A DNA stretch of 36,050 nt from Nostoc sp. WHI (GCF_015714725.1 NZ_WBKM01000316.1:1-36050), one strand, 5' to 3'; positions 1-7,942 are shown, counted from the stretch's first letter. Program-made: numbers and translations. Notes: generated by a model not told the origin, from the sequence alone.

Positions 1-29
1 AGGGAGTGGGGAGTGGGGAGTGGGGAAAG
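1..29. repeat. short tandem repeat (GGGAGTG units)
   Basis: About four tandem copies of a 7-bp GGGAGTG unit at the very start of the window. Runs of 7-bp units like this are common between genes in Nostoc-type genomes. The window edge may cut the array, so its true length is unknown. Confidence 0.7.
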
Positions 30-117
30 ATTTTTGCGATTTATATACTTCCACTGAACATATTAAATTCCCAGGTTCAATGTAGTAACTGAAGTAATTT
101 TGATTTCTAAATTGATT

Positions 118-1215
118 ATGAATTTTTCACTGAATCAACTACTTAGATGGTTAATTTTTACGCTGCTATTTCCTATAGTCTTTCTCAATGGTTGGCTAGC
201 ATTTTTGCTTGTTAAAAATTTTCAGCCTGTGGTAACAATTCTTGTGTTAGCTACTTTGCTGGCATTCGTTTTAAATTATCCTGTTTCGATTCTCCAACAG
301 CGAGGAGTTAAACGCAGCTATGCAGTAACATTAGTTTTTATATTAGCATTAGTAATTGTGCTTGCTCTGGGTATAACTTTAGTACCCATTATTTTAGAGC
401 AATTTAATGAAATGGTTAAAGTTCTTCCCAAATGGATTAATTCAAGTGAAGAAAAACTTCAGATTGTAAATGATTGGTTTTCTAGACATAAATTTAATAT
501 AAATGTCAGCCAGTTGTTAACACGATTGACTCAAGAATTACCCAATGAATTAGAGTTTGTTTCGGATAAGCTTTTAAGCATTATTATAGATACAATTGAT
601 AGTATTTCTGAGGCATTAATCACAGTAGTCCTGACTTTTTATCTATTGTTAGATGGCCCAAGAATTTGGGAGGGTATATTTAAAAAGTTACCTGTAAATT
701 TTGCTTTGAAGGTAAGCCAGTCTATTCAGCAAAACTTCCAAAACTACTTGATTGGTCAAGGAACTTTGGCTTTACTGATGGGAGTTTCAGAAACATTATT
801 GTTTTTAGTTTTTCAAGTCCAGTTTGCTTTACTCTTTGGTTTGGCAATTGGGCTTTTGAGTTTAATTCCCTTTGGCGATGTCATTAGTCTGATTGTAATA
901 ACTTTAATATTAGCCACACATGATTTTTGGTTAGCAGCGAAGGTTTTTGCGGGAGCTGTTGTCATTGATCAGTTAATTGATCAGGCGATCGCACCACGAC
1001 TTTTAGGCAAATTTACTGGACTTAGACCAATATGGGTGTTAATTGCTTTACTTGTAGGAACCAATGTTGGTGGAGTCTTAGGTTTGCTAATTGCGGTACC
1101 CGTAGCTGGTTTTATCAAAGATGCAGCAGATGGTTTTTCTAAGTCTGATGATTCTAATAATTCTGATGGTACTTCACCATCAGAATTGTTGGTAGAGGAA
1201 TCAATATCGCAATGA
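118..1215 (+). CDS. AI-2E family transporter (PerM/YdiK-like permease)
   Basis: Inner-membrane protein of about 365 residues with the hydrophobicity pattern of the AI-2E/PerM exporter family. Two membrane segments lie in the first 60 residues and a third near 70-95. A soluble, charged stretch follows at about 100-170, and then a cluster of hydrophobic segments to about residue 340. The stretch GFIKDAADGF near the end of the membrane part and the hydrophilic Ser/Asp-rich tail also fit. The frame is open from a TTG at 100, but the ATG at 118 (MNFSLNQLLRW) is the more natural start. It converges on pcyA with a 139-bp gap. The substrate cannot be told from sequence; members of this family export signalling molecules, ions or unknown solutes. 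Confidence 0.85.
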   Translation: MNFSLNQLLRWLIFTLLFPIVFLNGWLAFLLVKNFQPVVTILVLATLLAFVLNYPVSILQQRGVKRSYAVTLVFILALVIVLALGITLVPIILEQFNEMVKVLPKWINSSEEKLQIVNDWFSRHKFNINVSQLLTRLTQELPNELEFVSDKLLSIIIDTIDSISEALITVVLTFYLLLDGPRIWEGIFKKLPVNFALKVSQSIQQNFQNYLIGQGTLALLMGVSETLLFLVFQVQFALLFGLAIGLLSLIPFGDVISLIVITLILATHDFWLAAKVFAGAVVIDQLIDQAIAPRLLGKFTGLRPIWVLIALLVGTNVGGVLGLLIAVPVAGFIKDAADGFSKSDDSNNSDGTSPSELLVEESISQ

Positions 1216-1354
1216 GTCAAGCTTTTCTGGCGAAGGTATTACAAAAACCTGAGCCTATTTTATTTACAGCATTTCCGGCTGCCGTCATCTCACAGTGCGG
1301 GTGTAAAAGCTATTGAAAATTCCACCAGTATTTGTATTTACAGAACATGGCAGC

Positions 1355-2092
1355 TTAATTTGGGAGGTCGAATAAAACTGTGGTCATGTAATTTTCTGCC
1401 CAAGCTGCGCCAAAGGCTTTTTCTAGTACGCGGCGGGTTTTGTCGTTTTGCTGCTGTTTGGTGCAGTAGTTGTGTTGTCCGGCGAGATTCTGTGTGACTT
1501 GTTCAACTGAAACAGGATGTGAAGCGATCGCTTGGATGCAATGAATGTCTAAAAATTCTCGCACCCGCGAGAGAAACATTGTTTCTTCTTCTGGGGAACT
1601 AGGACGCACAAAGATGCAAAAATCCGAGAAAATATTTCCCCATTCAGGCAATTCGCGGGGTTGGGCAAAGTTAACCACTGTTAGCTGTGTCAGTGCAGAA
1701 GTATAAGATTCTGGTAAGGTGCGCTCTAAGTTAATCGGAGAAAGGTCAGCGATCGCTGCACTAATTTGACCCCTACCCCCAACTAAATCGCAACCAAACA
1801 TCGGCAGGTTATATTCTGGACGGGGAAACATGACGCAGTGTAAGATGTCCAACATATTTCCGATTTTTGCCAGTTCTAAGTGCATTTTTCGGAACTGAGG
1901 CGTTTGATAGCAACGGTTTTCAATCGTCAGTTTTTCACCCTCTAGTCTACCTTCCACATACCCCAAGTCATCAGGCAAATGGTAAGGCGATAGTTCTAAG
2001 TGCTGATGCCAAGCTGCCTCAATACAATCAGCTAGCTGACGAATTAGGGGATGTTGTTGCTCACGCAGCGAGGGTGTAGAAGTAAATGACAT
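1355..2092 (-). CDS. pcyA: phycocyanobilin:ferredoxin oxidoreductase
   Basis: PcyA reduces biliverdin IXalpha with four ferredoxin-derived electrons to phycocyanobilin, the chromophore of phycobilisomes and cyanobacterial phytochromes. The protein (245 residues from the ATG at 2092) carries the family's key residues in the expected order: Glu73 in KMHLELAK, His85 in ILHCVMFPRP and Asp102 in MFGCDLVGGRGQ. These match the Glu76/His88/Asp105 set known in the Synechocystis enzyme. Other family blocks are LPEWGNIFSDFCIFVRP and the C-terminal AGQHNYC/KQQQNDKTRR. The frame runs open to 2143, but the upstream 17 residues do not resemble PcyA and fall in a hairpin, so MSFTSTPSLREQQHP is chosen as the start. 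The protein is cytosolic and the gene appears monocistronic. Confidence 0.97.
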   Translation of the reverse strand: MSFTSTPSLREQQHPLIRQLADCIEAAWHQHLELSPYHLPDDLGYVEGRLEGEKLTIENRCYQTPQFRKMHLELAKIGNMLDILHCVMFPRPEYNLPMFGCDLVGGRGQISAAIADLSPINLERTLPESYTSALTQLTVVNFAQPRELPEWGNIFSDFCIFVRPSSPEEETMFLSRVREFLDIHCIQAIASHPVSVEQVTQNLAGQHNYCTKQQQNDKTRRVLEKAFGAAWAENYMTTVLFDLPN

Positions 2093-2120
2093 ATTGTAGT
2101 TGGGAATGCGATCTAGTGGC

Positions 2121-2157
2121 CAGTCTACAACCTGAGGTGTCACACCTGTCTAGACTG
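2121..2157 (-). promoter_or_regulatory. inverted repeat in the pcyA leader
   Basis: CAGTCTA (2121-2127) pairs with TAGACTG (2151-2157), and an inner AGGTG/CACCT stem sits between them. The element lies 29 bp upstream of the chosen pcyA ATG, so it would fold in the mRNA leader or act as an operator. No known riboswitch is recognised. Confidence 0.35.
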
Positions 2158-2164
2158 CAATATA

Positions 2165-2266
2165 GGAACTTCCAAGGAATAAAATCACCAAATACAATAA
2201 TTATTATCATTATTGTTTAGATATGGATTCCTGATTTTTTTGATTAATTTATTCTTTGGAAGTCTC
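2165..2266. mobile_element. MITE-like element with about 22-bp terminal inverted repeats
   Basis: The left end GGAACTTCCAAGGAATAAAA (2165-2184) and the right end TTATTCTTTGGAAGTCTC (2249-2266) are imperfect inverted copies. About 60 AT-rich bases lie between them, including an ACAATAAT/ATTATTGT hairpin at 2194-2216. No ORF fits. The end sequence recurs at 2361-2378, 2558-2576 and, in the opposite orientation, 3478-3488. This suggests remnants of one insertion-sequence family. Confidence 0.5.
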
Positions 2267-2378
2267 TAATTCCATCACTACTTGTGCTTGGAACCGCCGT
2301 CGTGCTGCTCTTTTGAGTTGGCTTGCTGTTTCGTTAAACTTATGATTTTTACTGAGTAATTTATTCCTTGGAAGTCCC
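2249..2378 (-). pseudogene. C-terminal fragment of a transposase-like protein
   Basis: On the minus strand the frame reads through LLSKNHKFNETASQLKR, then AARRRFQAQVVMELETSKE and a stop. The last codons (TSKE and TAA) lie inside the repeated end sequence GAGACTTCCAAAGAATAA. A coding end overlapping an inverted repeat is what the 3' edge of an insertion-sequence transposase would look like. There is no start codon and only about 43 residues remain. The exact IS family was not recognised. Confidence 0.35.
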
Positions 2379-2470
2379 TAATTTAAAAATGCCTGAATCC
2401 ATTGCACAGCCTGAATTAAAAGCCCTGTAAGGCTTAATTAAATCTGGCGGTTAAAAATGAGCGAACGTAC

Positions 2471-2513
2471 AGTGAAAGAGGTAGCAGTTAGATGCCTCTT
2501 TCACTCTTTTTTT
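2471..2513 (+). terminator. strong intrinsic terminator with no plus-strand gene upstream
   Basis: A perfect 11-bp stem, AGTGAAAGAGG (2471-2481) with CCTCTTTCACT (2495-2505), has a 13-nt loop and is followed by a run of seven T (2507-2513). The T run is on one side only, so it works for plus-strand transcripts. The nearest plus-strand gene ends at 1215 with pcyA in between, so the terminator probably belongs to an unannotated small RNA. Confidence 0.7.
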
Positions 2514-2754
2514 AATAGGAGAATAATTATTATTCTCGCACTAAGACTCTTTTAGATTTTATTCTCTGGGAGTCCCTTACTAGGCTGTTGACTTTGGCTA
2601 TTTTTTGGGGAATTATGTATGAAAAACTATTTGTGCTGGTTTTTGCTTGTGTGAAAGCGCCCGCTACAGCCATCTTTATGCCAAAATAAAAAACACAATT
2701 TCTGCATGAAGTCTTGTGGGCTAAAGGGTACAGAGTCAACACCCTAGTCCCTTA

Positions 2755-3174
2755 CTAACCTGAGAACCCTGCTACCAAAAAATAATCAAAGGATGAATTA
2801 CCAACCGGACTTGTATTCCTCATGTTAAATGTTCCCGTCGATGGTTCGCACACAAAATCATTATCCCCGTTCGCCGGAATATTTATGAATGTGGTTCCAT
2901 TCACGCTACCTGGTGCACAATTTCCCAGAGTGACCGTTTGTCCATTTGTTCTGATTATGCTTGCTTCTCCGTTTATTGAAGATGAAGACCTAAATGATAT
3001 TGATACCCTACCAGCAACCGACGGAATTTGGCAATCGGTATTTCTCAACAGTCCTGTCCACTGGTTAGCTGTACATGCACCCGCTAGGGCTTCGGTCGGC
3101 ATGGCTACTAGACATATCATACATACGAGCATACTCAGCAGGACTACTTTTATCTGTCTTGTTATTTTCAACAT
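2755..3174 (-). CDS. small secreted protein of unknown function
   Basis: 139 residues with a clear Sec signal peptide: basic MLKITRQIK, a hydrophobic core VVLLSMLVCMICLVAM, and a likely cleavage site after TEALA. The mature part is about 107 residues, rich in Ser, Asn, Thr and Gly, with four cysteines that could form two disulfides. It has a beta-rich, lectin- or adhesin-like look. No family is recognised. The stop codon lies next to an AGTCCCTTACTA repeat and an IS-end-like GGGACTTCCAA lies about 300 bp upstream. The gene may therefore have arrived with, or been flanked by, mobile elements. Export to the periplasm or outside is inferred from the signal peptide alone. Confidence 0.65.
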   Translation of the reverse strand: MLKITRQIKVVLLSMLVCMICLVAMPTEALAGACTANQWTGLLRNTDCQIPSVAGRVSISFRSSSSINGEASIIRTNGQTVTLGNCAPGSVNGTTFINIPANGDNDFVCEPSTGTFNMRNTSPVGNSSFDYFLVAGFSG

Positions 3175-3519
3175 TCTTTGTCTCCGATTTTGGGATTTTC
3201 TTTTTTCTTTTGCTGTAATATCACACTCTCTTCTATTTTCTTCCCTATGTAATAACGAAGTGGAAGAATACAGTTAAGAACATCACACTTAGTAGAATAC
3301 ACTAATAACTAGTGAAAATCATAATCTATACAAAAAAACACATAATATGAATTACGCATTTACGGAGTGATAAATAATACTAGAATAAATGAATGATCAA
3401 CAAGAAGAGCATAAAAAACTTAGTACAAGATTTCACAAGTTCGTAGCGTTATTGTGCCTCTTCAAGCTTTAATTTAAGGGACTTCCAATCACACTTTCAT
3501 CCTTACCTCTGACAAAAAA
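3175..3519. other. intergenic region, no gene seen
   Basis: AT-rich spacer holding the presumed promoter of the secreted-protein gene. GGGACTTCCAA at 3478-3488 matches the left end of the IS-type repeat seen at 2165. No RNA gene or conserved ORF was recognised. Confidence 0.5.
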
Positions 3520-4113
3520 CTATTGCCAGAAATCAGTAACATCGTATTCCAATTCTCCTAGCATCTGCCGCAGCAACGGTAAACTGAGTCCAATTACATT
3601 GCTGTGACAACCTGCGATTTTTTCCACAAATAAACTACCAAAACCCTCAATGGCAAAAGCCCCAGCACATTTGAGGGGTTCACCAGTGGCAACATAGGCT
3701 TGAATAGCCTTGTCGCTCATTTGAGCAAAGTAAACTGTTGTGACTTGAGACTTGACTAAAGTGCGGTTTTGCTCTATGTCAATCAAAGCGTGACCTGTAT
3801 ACAAATCGCCAAAGTTACCTTGCATTATCTGCCAACGAGCGATCGCTTCAGAGATATCTGCTGGTTTACCGTAAATTTCACCATTCATGGACAAAACTGA
3901 ATCACAACCCATAATCAAAGCTGATTCAAACTGCGGGGCTACAGTTTCCGCCTTGTACTGGGCAAGAGTTTTGACCAACTCTGCTGGTTCACTTAATTGA
4001 ATTTGTGACTCATCAAAATCACTCGGTCTAACTATCGGTTCAATACCAACAGTTTGCAATAAGCGGCGTCGGGCTGGGGAAGCTGAGGCAAGTACAAAAG
4101 GTGGAATTTTCAT
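3520..4113 (-). CDS. maf: Maf-family nucleoside triphosphate pyrophosphatase
   Basis: Maf proteins hydrolyse non-canonical or ordinary nucleoside triphosphates (dTTP/UTP or m7GTP, depending on subgroup) to monophosphates as house-cleaning enzymes. The 197-residue protein starts at the ATG at 4113 (MKIPPFVLASASPARRRLLQ), giving the standard ASASPRR-like N-terminus. Further Maf motifs are RPSDFDES, the catalytic-region GCDSVLSMNGEIYGKP, and GAFAIEGFGSLFVEKIAGC with NVIGLSL near the end. This matches the usual family length of about 195-200. An upstream in-frame ATG at 4158 would add residues encoded partly by the short tandem repeat at 4147-4169, so it is rejected. The exact substrate subgroup is uncertain. 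Confidence 0.93.
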   Translation of the reverse strand: MKIPPFVLASASPARRRLLQTVGIEPIVRPSDFDESQIQLSEPAELVKTLAQYKAETVAPQFESALIMGCDSVLSMNGEIYGKPADISEAIARWQIMQGNFGDLYTGHALIDIEQNRTLVKSQVTTVYFAQMSDKAIQAYVATGEPLKCAGAFAIEGFGSLFVEKIAGCHSNVIGLSLPLLRQMLGELEYDVTDFWQ

Positions 4114-4144
4114 GAGATTTCTGACAAACTTGATAACTGGATAT

Positions 4145-4249
4145 TGGGCATTGGGCATTGGGCATTGGACATTAGTAATTTAGTTTCTTCTCTATCCCCA
4201 TTCCCTACTCCCTACTCCCTACTCCCCATTCCCTATTCACTACTCCCAA
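4145..4249. repeat. short tandem repeats (TTGGGCA and CCCTACT units)
   Basis: TTGGGCA is repeated about three times at 4145-4168 and CCCTACT/CCCATTC units run through 4196-4249. They fill the whole gap between maf and the PsbP-like gene. They resemble the short tandemly repeated sequences known from heterocystous cyanobacteria. Confidence 0.75.
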
Positions 4250-4795
4250 TTAATAAACAGAAAAAGAATTTACAACCTCATCAATCATTTGTTTAACTCT
4301 CTGCCAGCGTTTTTCAGGAATTGAGGCGTTGAGGGTAAAAAGTTTGCCACGGCTAACAGCAACACTGGCGATGTTGTGTCGTTGCTGTTGATTGGAGAGT
4401 TTAACCTCATACTCTAAAAGGTAGTATGTTTTACCGTTCACTTCTCGCTGTGCGGCATTGACTAATTCAGCCGAGCGGCCAGAGTCAGGAGGCGCAAGAG
4501 CCGCTTTTCCTAACTTATATCCTACTTCTGTTGGGGTTCCCAATTCTGCCAAAGTTTTGCCTTCGGGAACTGGGCTAATCACAACCGAAATGTTTTCAGA
4601 CACCTCAATCAAATCGTGAAAAACTACATCTGGGCCGTTAGCAACTTTAACTTGCAGCCAGCCGTTAGGATATAAAAACTGATAACCATCATTAGTGTCT
4701 ACAAAGCTTTTGAGTCCAGATGCAGCCGCTACACCAGAATTACTCAGGCTAAAGCTCAACACTAATAGCAAAATTAATCCAATTCGTTTCCACAT
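4250..4795 (-). CDS. PsbP-like photosystem II protein (CyanoP type)
   Basis: 181 residues with a hydrophobic signal peptide (MWKRIGLILLLVLSFSLS) and the opening typical of the PsbP fold: LKSFVDTNDGYQFLYPNGW. This is followed by VVFHDLIEVSENISVVISPV and a C-terminal FTLNASIPEKRW. CyanoP is a thylakoid-lumen accessory protein that assists photosystem II assembly. The Synechocystis protein is a lipoprotein, but no cysteine is present at the end of this signal sequence, so this version is predicted to be a soluble lumenal protein or to stay anchored by an uncut signal. It lies just downstream of a tandem-repeat spacer from maf on the same strand; co-transcription is not clear. Confidence 0.85.
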   Translation of the reverse strand: MWKRIGLILLLVLSFSLSNSGVAAASGLKSFVDTNDGYQFLYPNGWLQVKVANGPDVVFHDLIEVSENISVVISPVPEGKTLAELGTPTEVGYKLGKAALAPPDSGRSAELVNAAQREVNGKTYYLLEYEVKLSNQQQRHNIASVAVSRGKLFTLNASIPEKRWQRVKQMIDEVVNSFSVY

Positions 4796-5522
4796 TTATA
4801 CAAATTCCTTTGGGCTGGAGACAACACCAGGCAAGTATCATTTCTAGTTTTTATTCTCCCACCAACCGATACGTTTTGGATGACGCATTAGATGATGCTC
4901 AAATGTCGGCAAATACTCCGTGGTGTATCGCCTTACTGGTGAAGTGGTGTGAAATCCGTAAGCGTAGCTCCTCGTAGGCATCGCCTACCTCAAATTTTAC
5001 CAGTTGCAACCCTACCCGCCTCGGAATGAATTCCAAGGCTAATAGCTTAAGTCAGCTCAAGCTGACTGAAAGATTTTTAACCATTGTGGGAATACTAGAT
5101 GTAGTAAATTCCATCAAAAACAGTACGTACATGGCTCTGTGGCGACTTTAATATCATCTTATTTGGGTGACAAAAGAGCAACAGCCACTAATTACCCCCG
5201 AACGCGAAACTCAACTTTAGGGTTAGAAAAGCTAAACGAAAAAATCAGAATTTCGCGTTTGATTATTTTTTAAGCTCCAAAGCGATCGCCTAAAAAATTC
5301 GCAATAAGCAAGAGTTAATGACATTAATTTTACCTCTATTGAGAATATACTTTGCTTATTAACATGATGCGGCCGCCCTGAAAATTCCCCAATATACTAA
5401 TGAGTGATAAATGTTGGGAGATGACGTTGGAATTTCAAAGGACTGTTCTGTGTAAGTTTGCTCAGATGATGATATTTGATCTACTGTAGACTGAAAGAAT
5501 TGTTTAATTTATCAATTTTTTA
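4796..5522. other. intergenic region, no intact gene seen
   Basis: 727 bp without a convincing ORF. It contains a copy of the dispersed Nostoc-type element GCGTAGCTCCTCGTAGGC (4962 onward), a GTCAGC/GCTGAC mini-hairpin near 5053-5068 and one HIP1 octamer near 5282. It separates the photosynthesis genes from the AT-rich island. Confidence 0.5.
4962..4984. repeat. dispersed GCGTAG...GGCATCGC element
   Basis: A 23-bp palindrome-like element. Related copies occur at 20591-20620 (inside the PhoD-like gene) and 32181-32206. Such elements are widely scattered in Nostoc genomes. Confidence 0.6.
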
Positions 5523-6521
5523 TTATTCTATAGTTATGGAAGGCCTGAAATTATTTGAAATTTCTTGAGCTTCGTACCCAGGCCAACGTTCAATTGTTGG
5601 TTTATACCACCAATACTCTAAAATTTTTGAATCAACGAATCCTGCTAGTTCTTGGTCGGGCCAAATATGTAAACGTTCCAAACATCCTATGCTTTGGGCG
5701 GCTTTCTCAAAAGCACCCCATTGGTCAATAAAATATTTTGCCCATGCTTTTTTATTCATAATAGGCTCAATAAAGTCTAGACCAGCTGCTAACATTCTTT
5801 TTCCGTTTGTTCCTCTTGCATTAATTGGCTCCCAAAAAATAACTTCTGGTTCTATTTGTAATATTTTATCTAAATAAAATATAAAATCTTCCAATATCAT
5901 TTGAGGAGGAGTAGGAGCAGATGCAATATACAGCCTACATCCTGCTTTATGACCTTCTAAAAGGGCTTTTAAACGAAGAGAAGGTGGAGGTGAAGCTGGT
6001 TCAATCTGGCGACTGAGTGTATCATTTAAATATGGTAAGCTCATACCTACAGTAACATTAGGATGAGCAAGAATATCTAGGTCATTTAGCCAAAGGAGTC
6101 CGCGAGTAAGAATTCTAACCCTTTTGTTATACTTCAGTAAAGTTTCAACAGCCACACGTGTTAGGTCTGCTGTTTTTTTATTTTGGTAAGGATCAGTGCC
6201 AGAACAAAGGAGAACTACACCTTTGCCAGCAGGAGTTTCATGCCAAACTCGCTTACGTTCTAATGTATTCTCTAATTTTTCAGGTAAATTTTCCCGTAGA
6301 AAAAGATATTTACCCCAATCCATTTGAGGGTCAATTACACCTTTCTCTTTAAGATGATTTTGTCTTGTCCTAATAACTGGAGTAGAAGGCACATAACAAA
6401 AAGTGCATCCATGAAGACAGCCCGAAGCTACGTTAACCACATAATCACATAACCCTTTTTTAAAAAGAGCACTTTGCTGAAGTGGACTAGCAATATTTTC
6501 GGAACCTTGGGTAATAGACAT
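5523..6521 (-). CDS. radical SAM protein (SPL-like), partner of TcmP
   Basis: 332 residues with the radical SAM iron-sulfur cluster motif C-x3-C-x2-C at Cys35, Cys39 and Cys42 (GCLHGCTFCY). Next comes LLCSGTDPYQ, the region expected to bind S-adenosylmethionine in the spore-photoproduct-lyase-like group. Later TIM-barrel strands include VRILTRG, NVTVGMSLPYL, LYIASAPTPPQ and EVIFWEPINARG. Such proteins cleave SAM to a 5'-deoxyadenosyl radical; the substrate here is unknown. The gene is divergent from a tcmP-type gene with about 39 bp between start codons, and this association is known for three-Cys-motif proteins and TcmP. Both genes are visibly more AT-rich than their neighbours, suggesting transfer as a unit. 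Function (nucleic-acid modification, repair or defence) is inference. Confidence 0.85.
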   Translation of the reverse strand: MSITQGSENIASPLQQSALFKKGLCDYVVNVASGCLHGCTFCYVPSTPVIRTRQNHLKEKGVIDPQMDWGKYLFLRENLPEKLENTLERKRVWHETPAGKGVVLLCSGTDPYQNKKTADLTRVAVETLLKYNKRVRILTRGLLWLNDLDILAHPNVTVGMSLPYLNDTLSRQIEPASPPPSLRLKALLEGHKAGCRLYIASAPTPPQMILEDFIFYLDKILQIEPEVIFWEPINARGTNGKRMLAAGLDFIEPIMNKKAWAKYFIDQWGAFEKAAQSIGCLERLHIWPDQELAGFVDSKILEYWWYKPTIERWPGYEAQEISNNFRPSITIE

Positions 6522-6560
6522 AAAAAAGTAATGTAGGTATTTTTATAGGAGATTAAATTG

Positions 6561-7942
6561 ATGTCTAGTAAAAAGAAATATAACTGGAGCGCTGAAGGAA
6601 ATTATATACCTGATATACCTGCTTATGCTAAAGGCAAACACTTGGTTTTACAAGAATATATAAAAAATTGGATAGAAGTTATTTGTGGACACTGTGTGTT
6701 TGGCCCTCAAAAATTAACATTAATAGATGGTTTTTGTGGTGGGGGAATATATAAAGATGGTGAGCAATTATGGGAAGGTTCAGCCATAAGAATGATTAGA
6801 ATGGTTGAGGAAGGATTAAAAAATGTTCAAAACAGGAAAAGTTGGTATAATCCTGATATTAAATTTATATTTATTGATAATAACACAGACCACACAGCTT
6901 GTCTAGAATTACAATTAAAAAAGCTGGGTTTGAACATTATTTAAAGTCTGGAAAATGTCAAATTATTACTAATAACTTTCTAGATGAATTAGATAACTGT
7001 CTTAACGAAGTTAGAGCTAGACGAGGTTATTCTTTCTTTTTTTTAGATCCTTTCGGATTAGATATTCAACCAGCAATAGTTAGAGAAATAATTTCATTAG
7101 GTCGGTCAGAAGTTTTATTAACACATATGCTTTCTGGGTTAGTAAGAATTTTAAGTAGAAGGCAAGAGGATAGATATAAAAAGTTTTTTCATGAGTTTGA
7201 AGCAGATGAATATTATACAGATATAGCCGATCAAAAAGATTTTCGTAATCGGCAAGCTTACTTACGAAATCAAGGATTGTTGTTGTACAGAAAAGAGGGA
7301 AATGTCAAGTACGCTTGGACTTTTGCAATTATGAAAAACCTCAAGACTGTTGAATATTATTTAATTCATTTATCTAGTAGTTCAACAGCGCTAGAAGTTA
7401 TGAAACGAACTCTGTTTAAATATAATAACTTAGAATATCAATATCATTATGGCGTTTACGGGTTAGGTTTTAGGGAGCTTGAATATTTTGAACAGAACTT
7501 AAGTATATACAATATTTCCCAGCAAAATATAAATGATTGTATTGATGATTTAGCCGAACAATTAATGCAACTTGTCTATGAGGAGGAAGATGGAATAACT
7601 TTTGCACAACTATATGAAAAAACCATGCAAACAAATCCAGCTACTATACCTCTTTATATGCAATCTTTAGTCCAGCAAAGACTTGAGAAAGATATTAAAA
7701 TTATTAGACAGAAAAAGGTAACATTTTCAAGATATATGAAAAAGGATGATTTAATAATAAAATCTAGAGATAAGCCTTTGTGGATTCCGGGCTTGACAAA
7801 CAATTATAATAAGGTAATAAAAACTAGTAAAGAACAAGAAATGCAAGAAAAAGATAACGTACATAGAGAAAGGGTTGTGAAACCACAAACAAATACCTTA
7901 TGGATTCCTGGACTGATAACTGATTTTAATAATAATCACTAA
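6561..7942 (+). pseudogene. tcmP: three-Cys-motif partner protein TcmP, split by a -1 frame change
   Basis: Two overlapping frames encode consecutive parts of one TcmP-like protein. Frame A is 6561-6944. Frame B is open to 7942, and its homology resumes at about 6923. Frame A has the methyltransferase-like LIDGFCGGGIYKDG and FIFIDNN motifs. Frame B continues with the DPFG motif in FFFLDPFGLD, helical domains, and a tail with two copies of LWIPGL. Joining them gives about 460 residues. The joint lies at A_AAA_AAG (6917-6923), the classic -1 slippery heptamer, in the correct phase. Either the gene lost one base or it uses programmed frameshifting. The start is ATG 6561, behind AGGAG at 6547-6551. 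The protein is probably a SAM-binding Rossmann-fold enzyme working with the divergent radical SAM protein; the biochemical role is unknown. Confidence 0.75.
6917..6923 (+). other. A_AAA_AAG slippery heptamer in tcmP
   Basis: The upstream frame reads TTA AAA AAG CTG, so the heptamer is in the phase needed for tandem -1 slippage. A slip gives AAA AAA GCT GGG TTT and enters the downstream frame directly. The zero-frame stop is TAA at 6942-6944. No strong downstream stem-loop or upstream Shine-Dalgarno-like stimulator is obvious. Confidence 0.55.

Larger units (their letters stand above)
2158..2754. other. intergenic region with IS-end repeats
   Basis: No convincing intact gene. The stretch holds the MITE-like element, further copies of the same IS end (TTATTCCTTGGAAGTCCC at 2361-2378 and a variant at 2558-2576), the transposase fragment and the orphan terminator. 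A minus-strand frame at 2530-2742 is open but runs across an IS end and resembles no family. AGTCCCTTACTA occurs at both 2571-2582 and 2746-2757. Confidence 0.55.

Noticed and set aside
2530..2742. 70-residue minus-strand frame
   Set aside because: It runs through an IS-end repeat and shows no conserved motif or convincing ribosome site.
5155..5260. Possible decayed gene (fragment reading VTKEQQPLITPERETQL)
   Set aside because: Too short and interrupted by stops; no family recognised, so not called.
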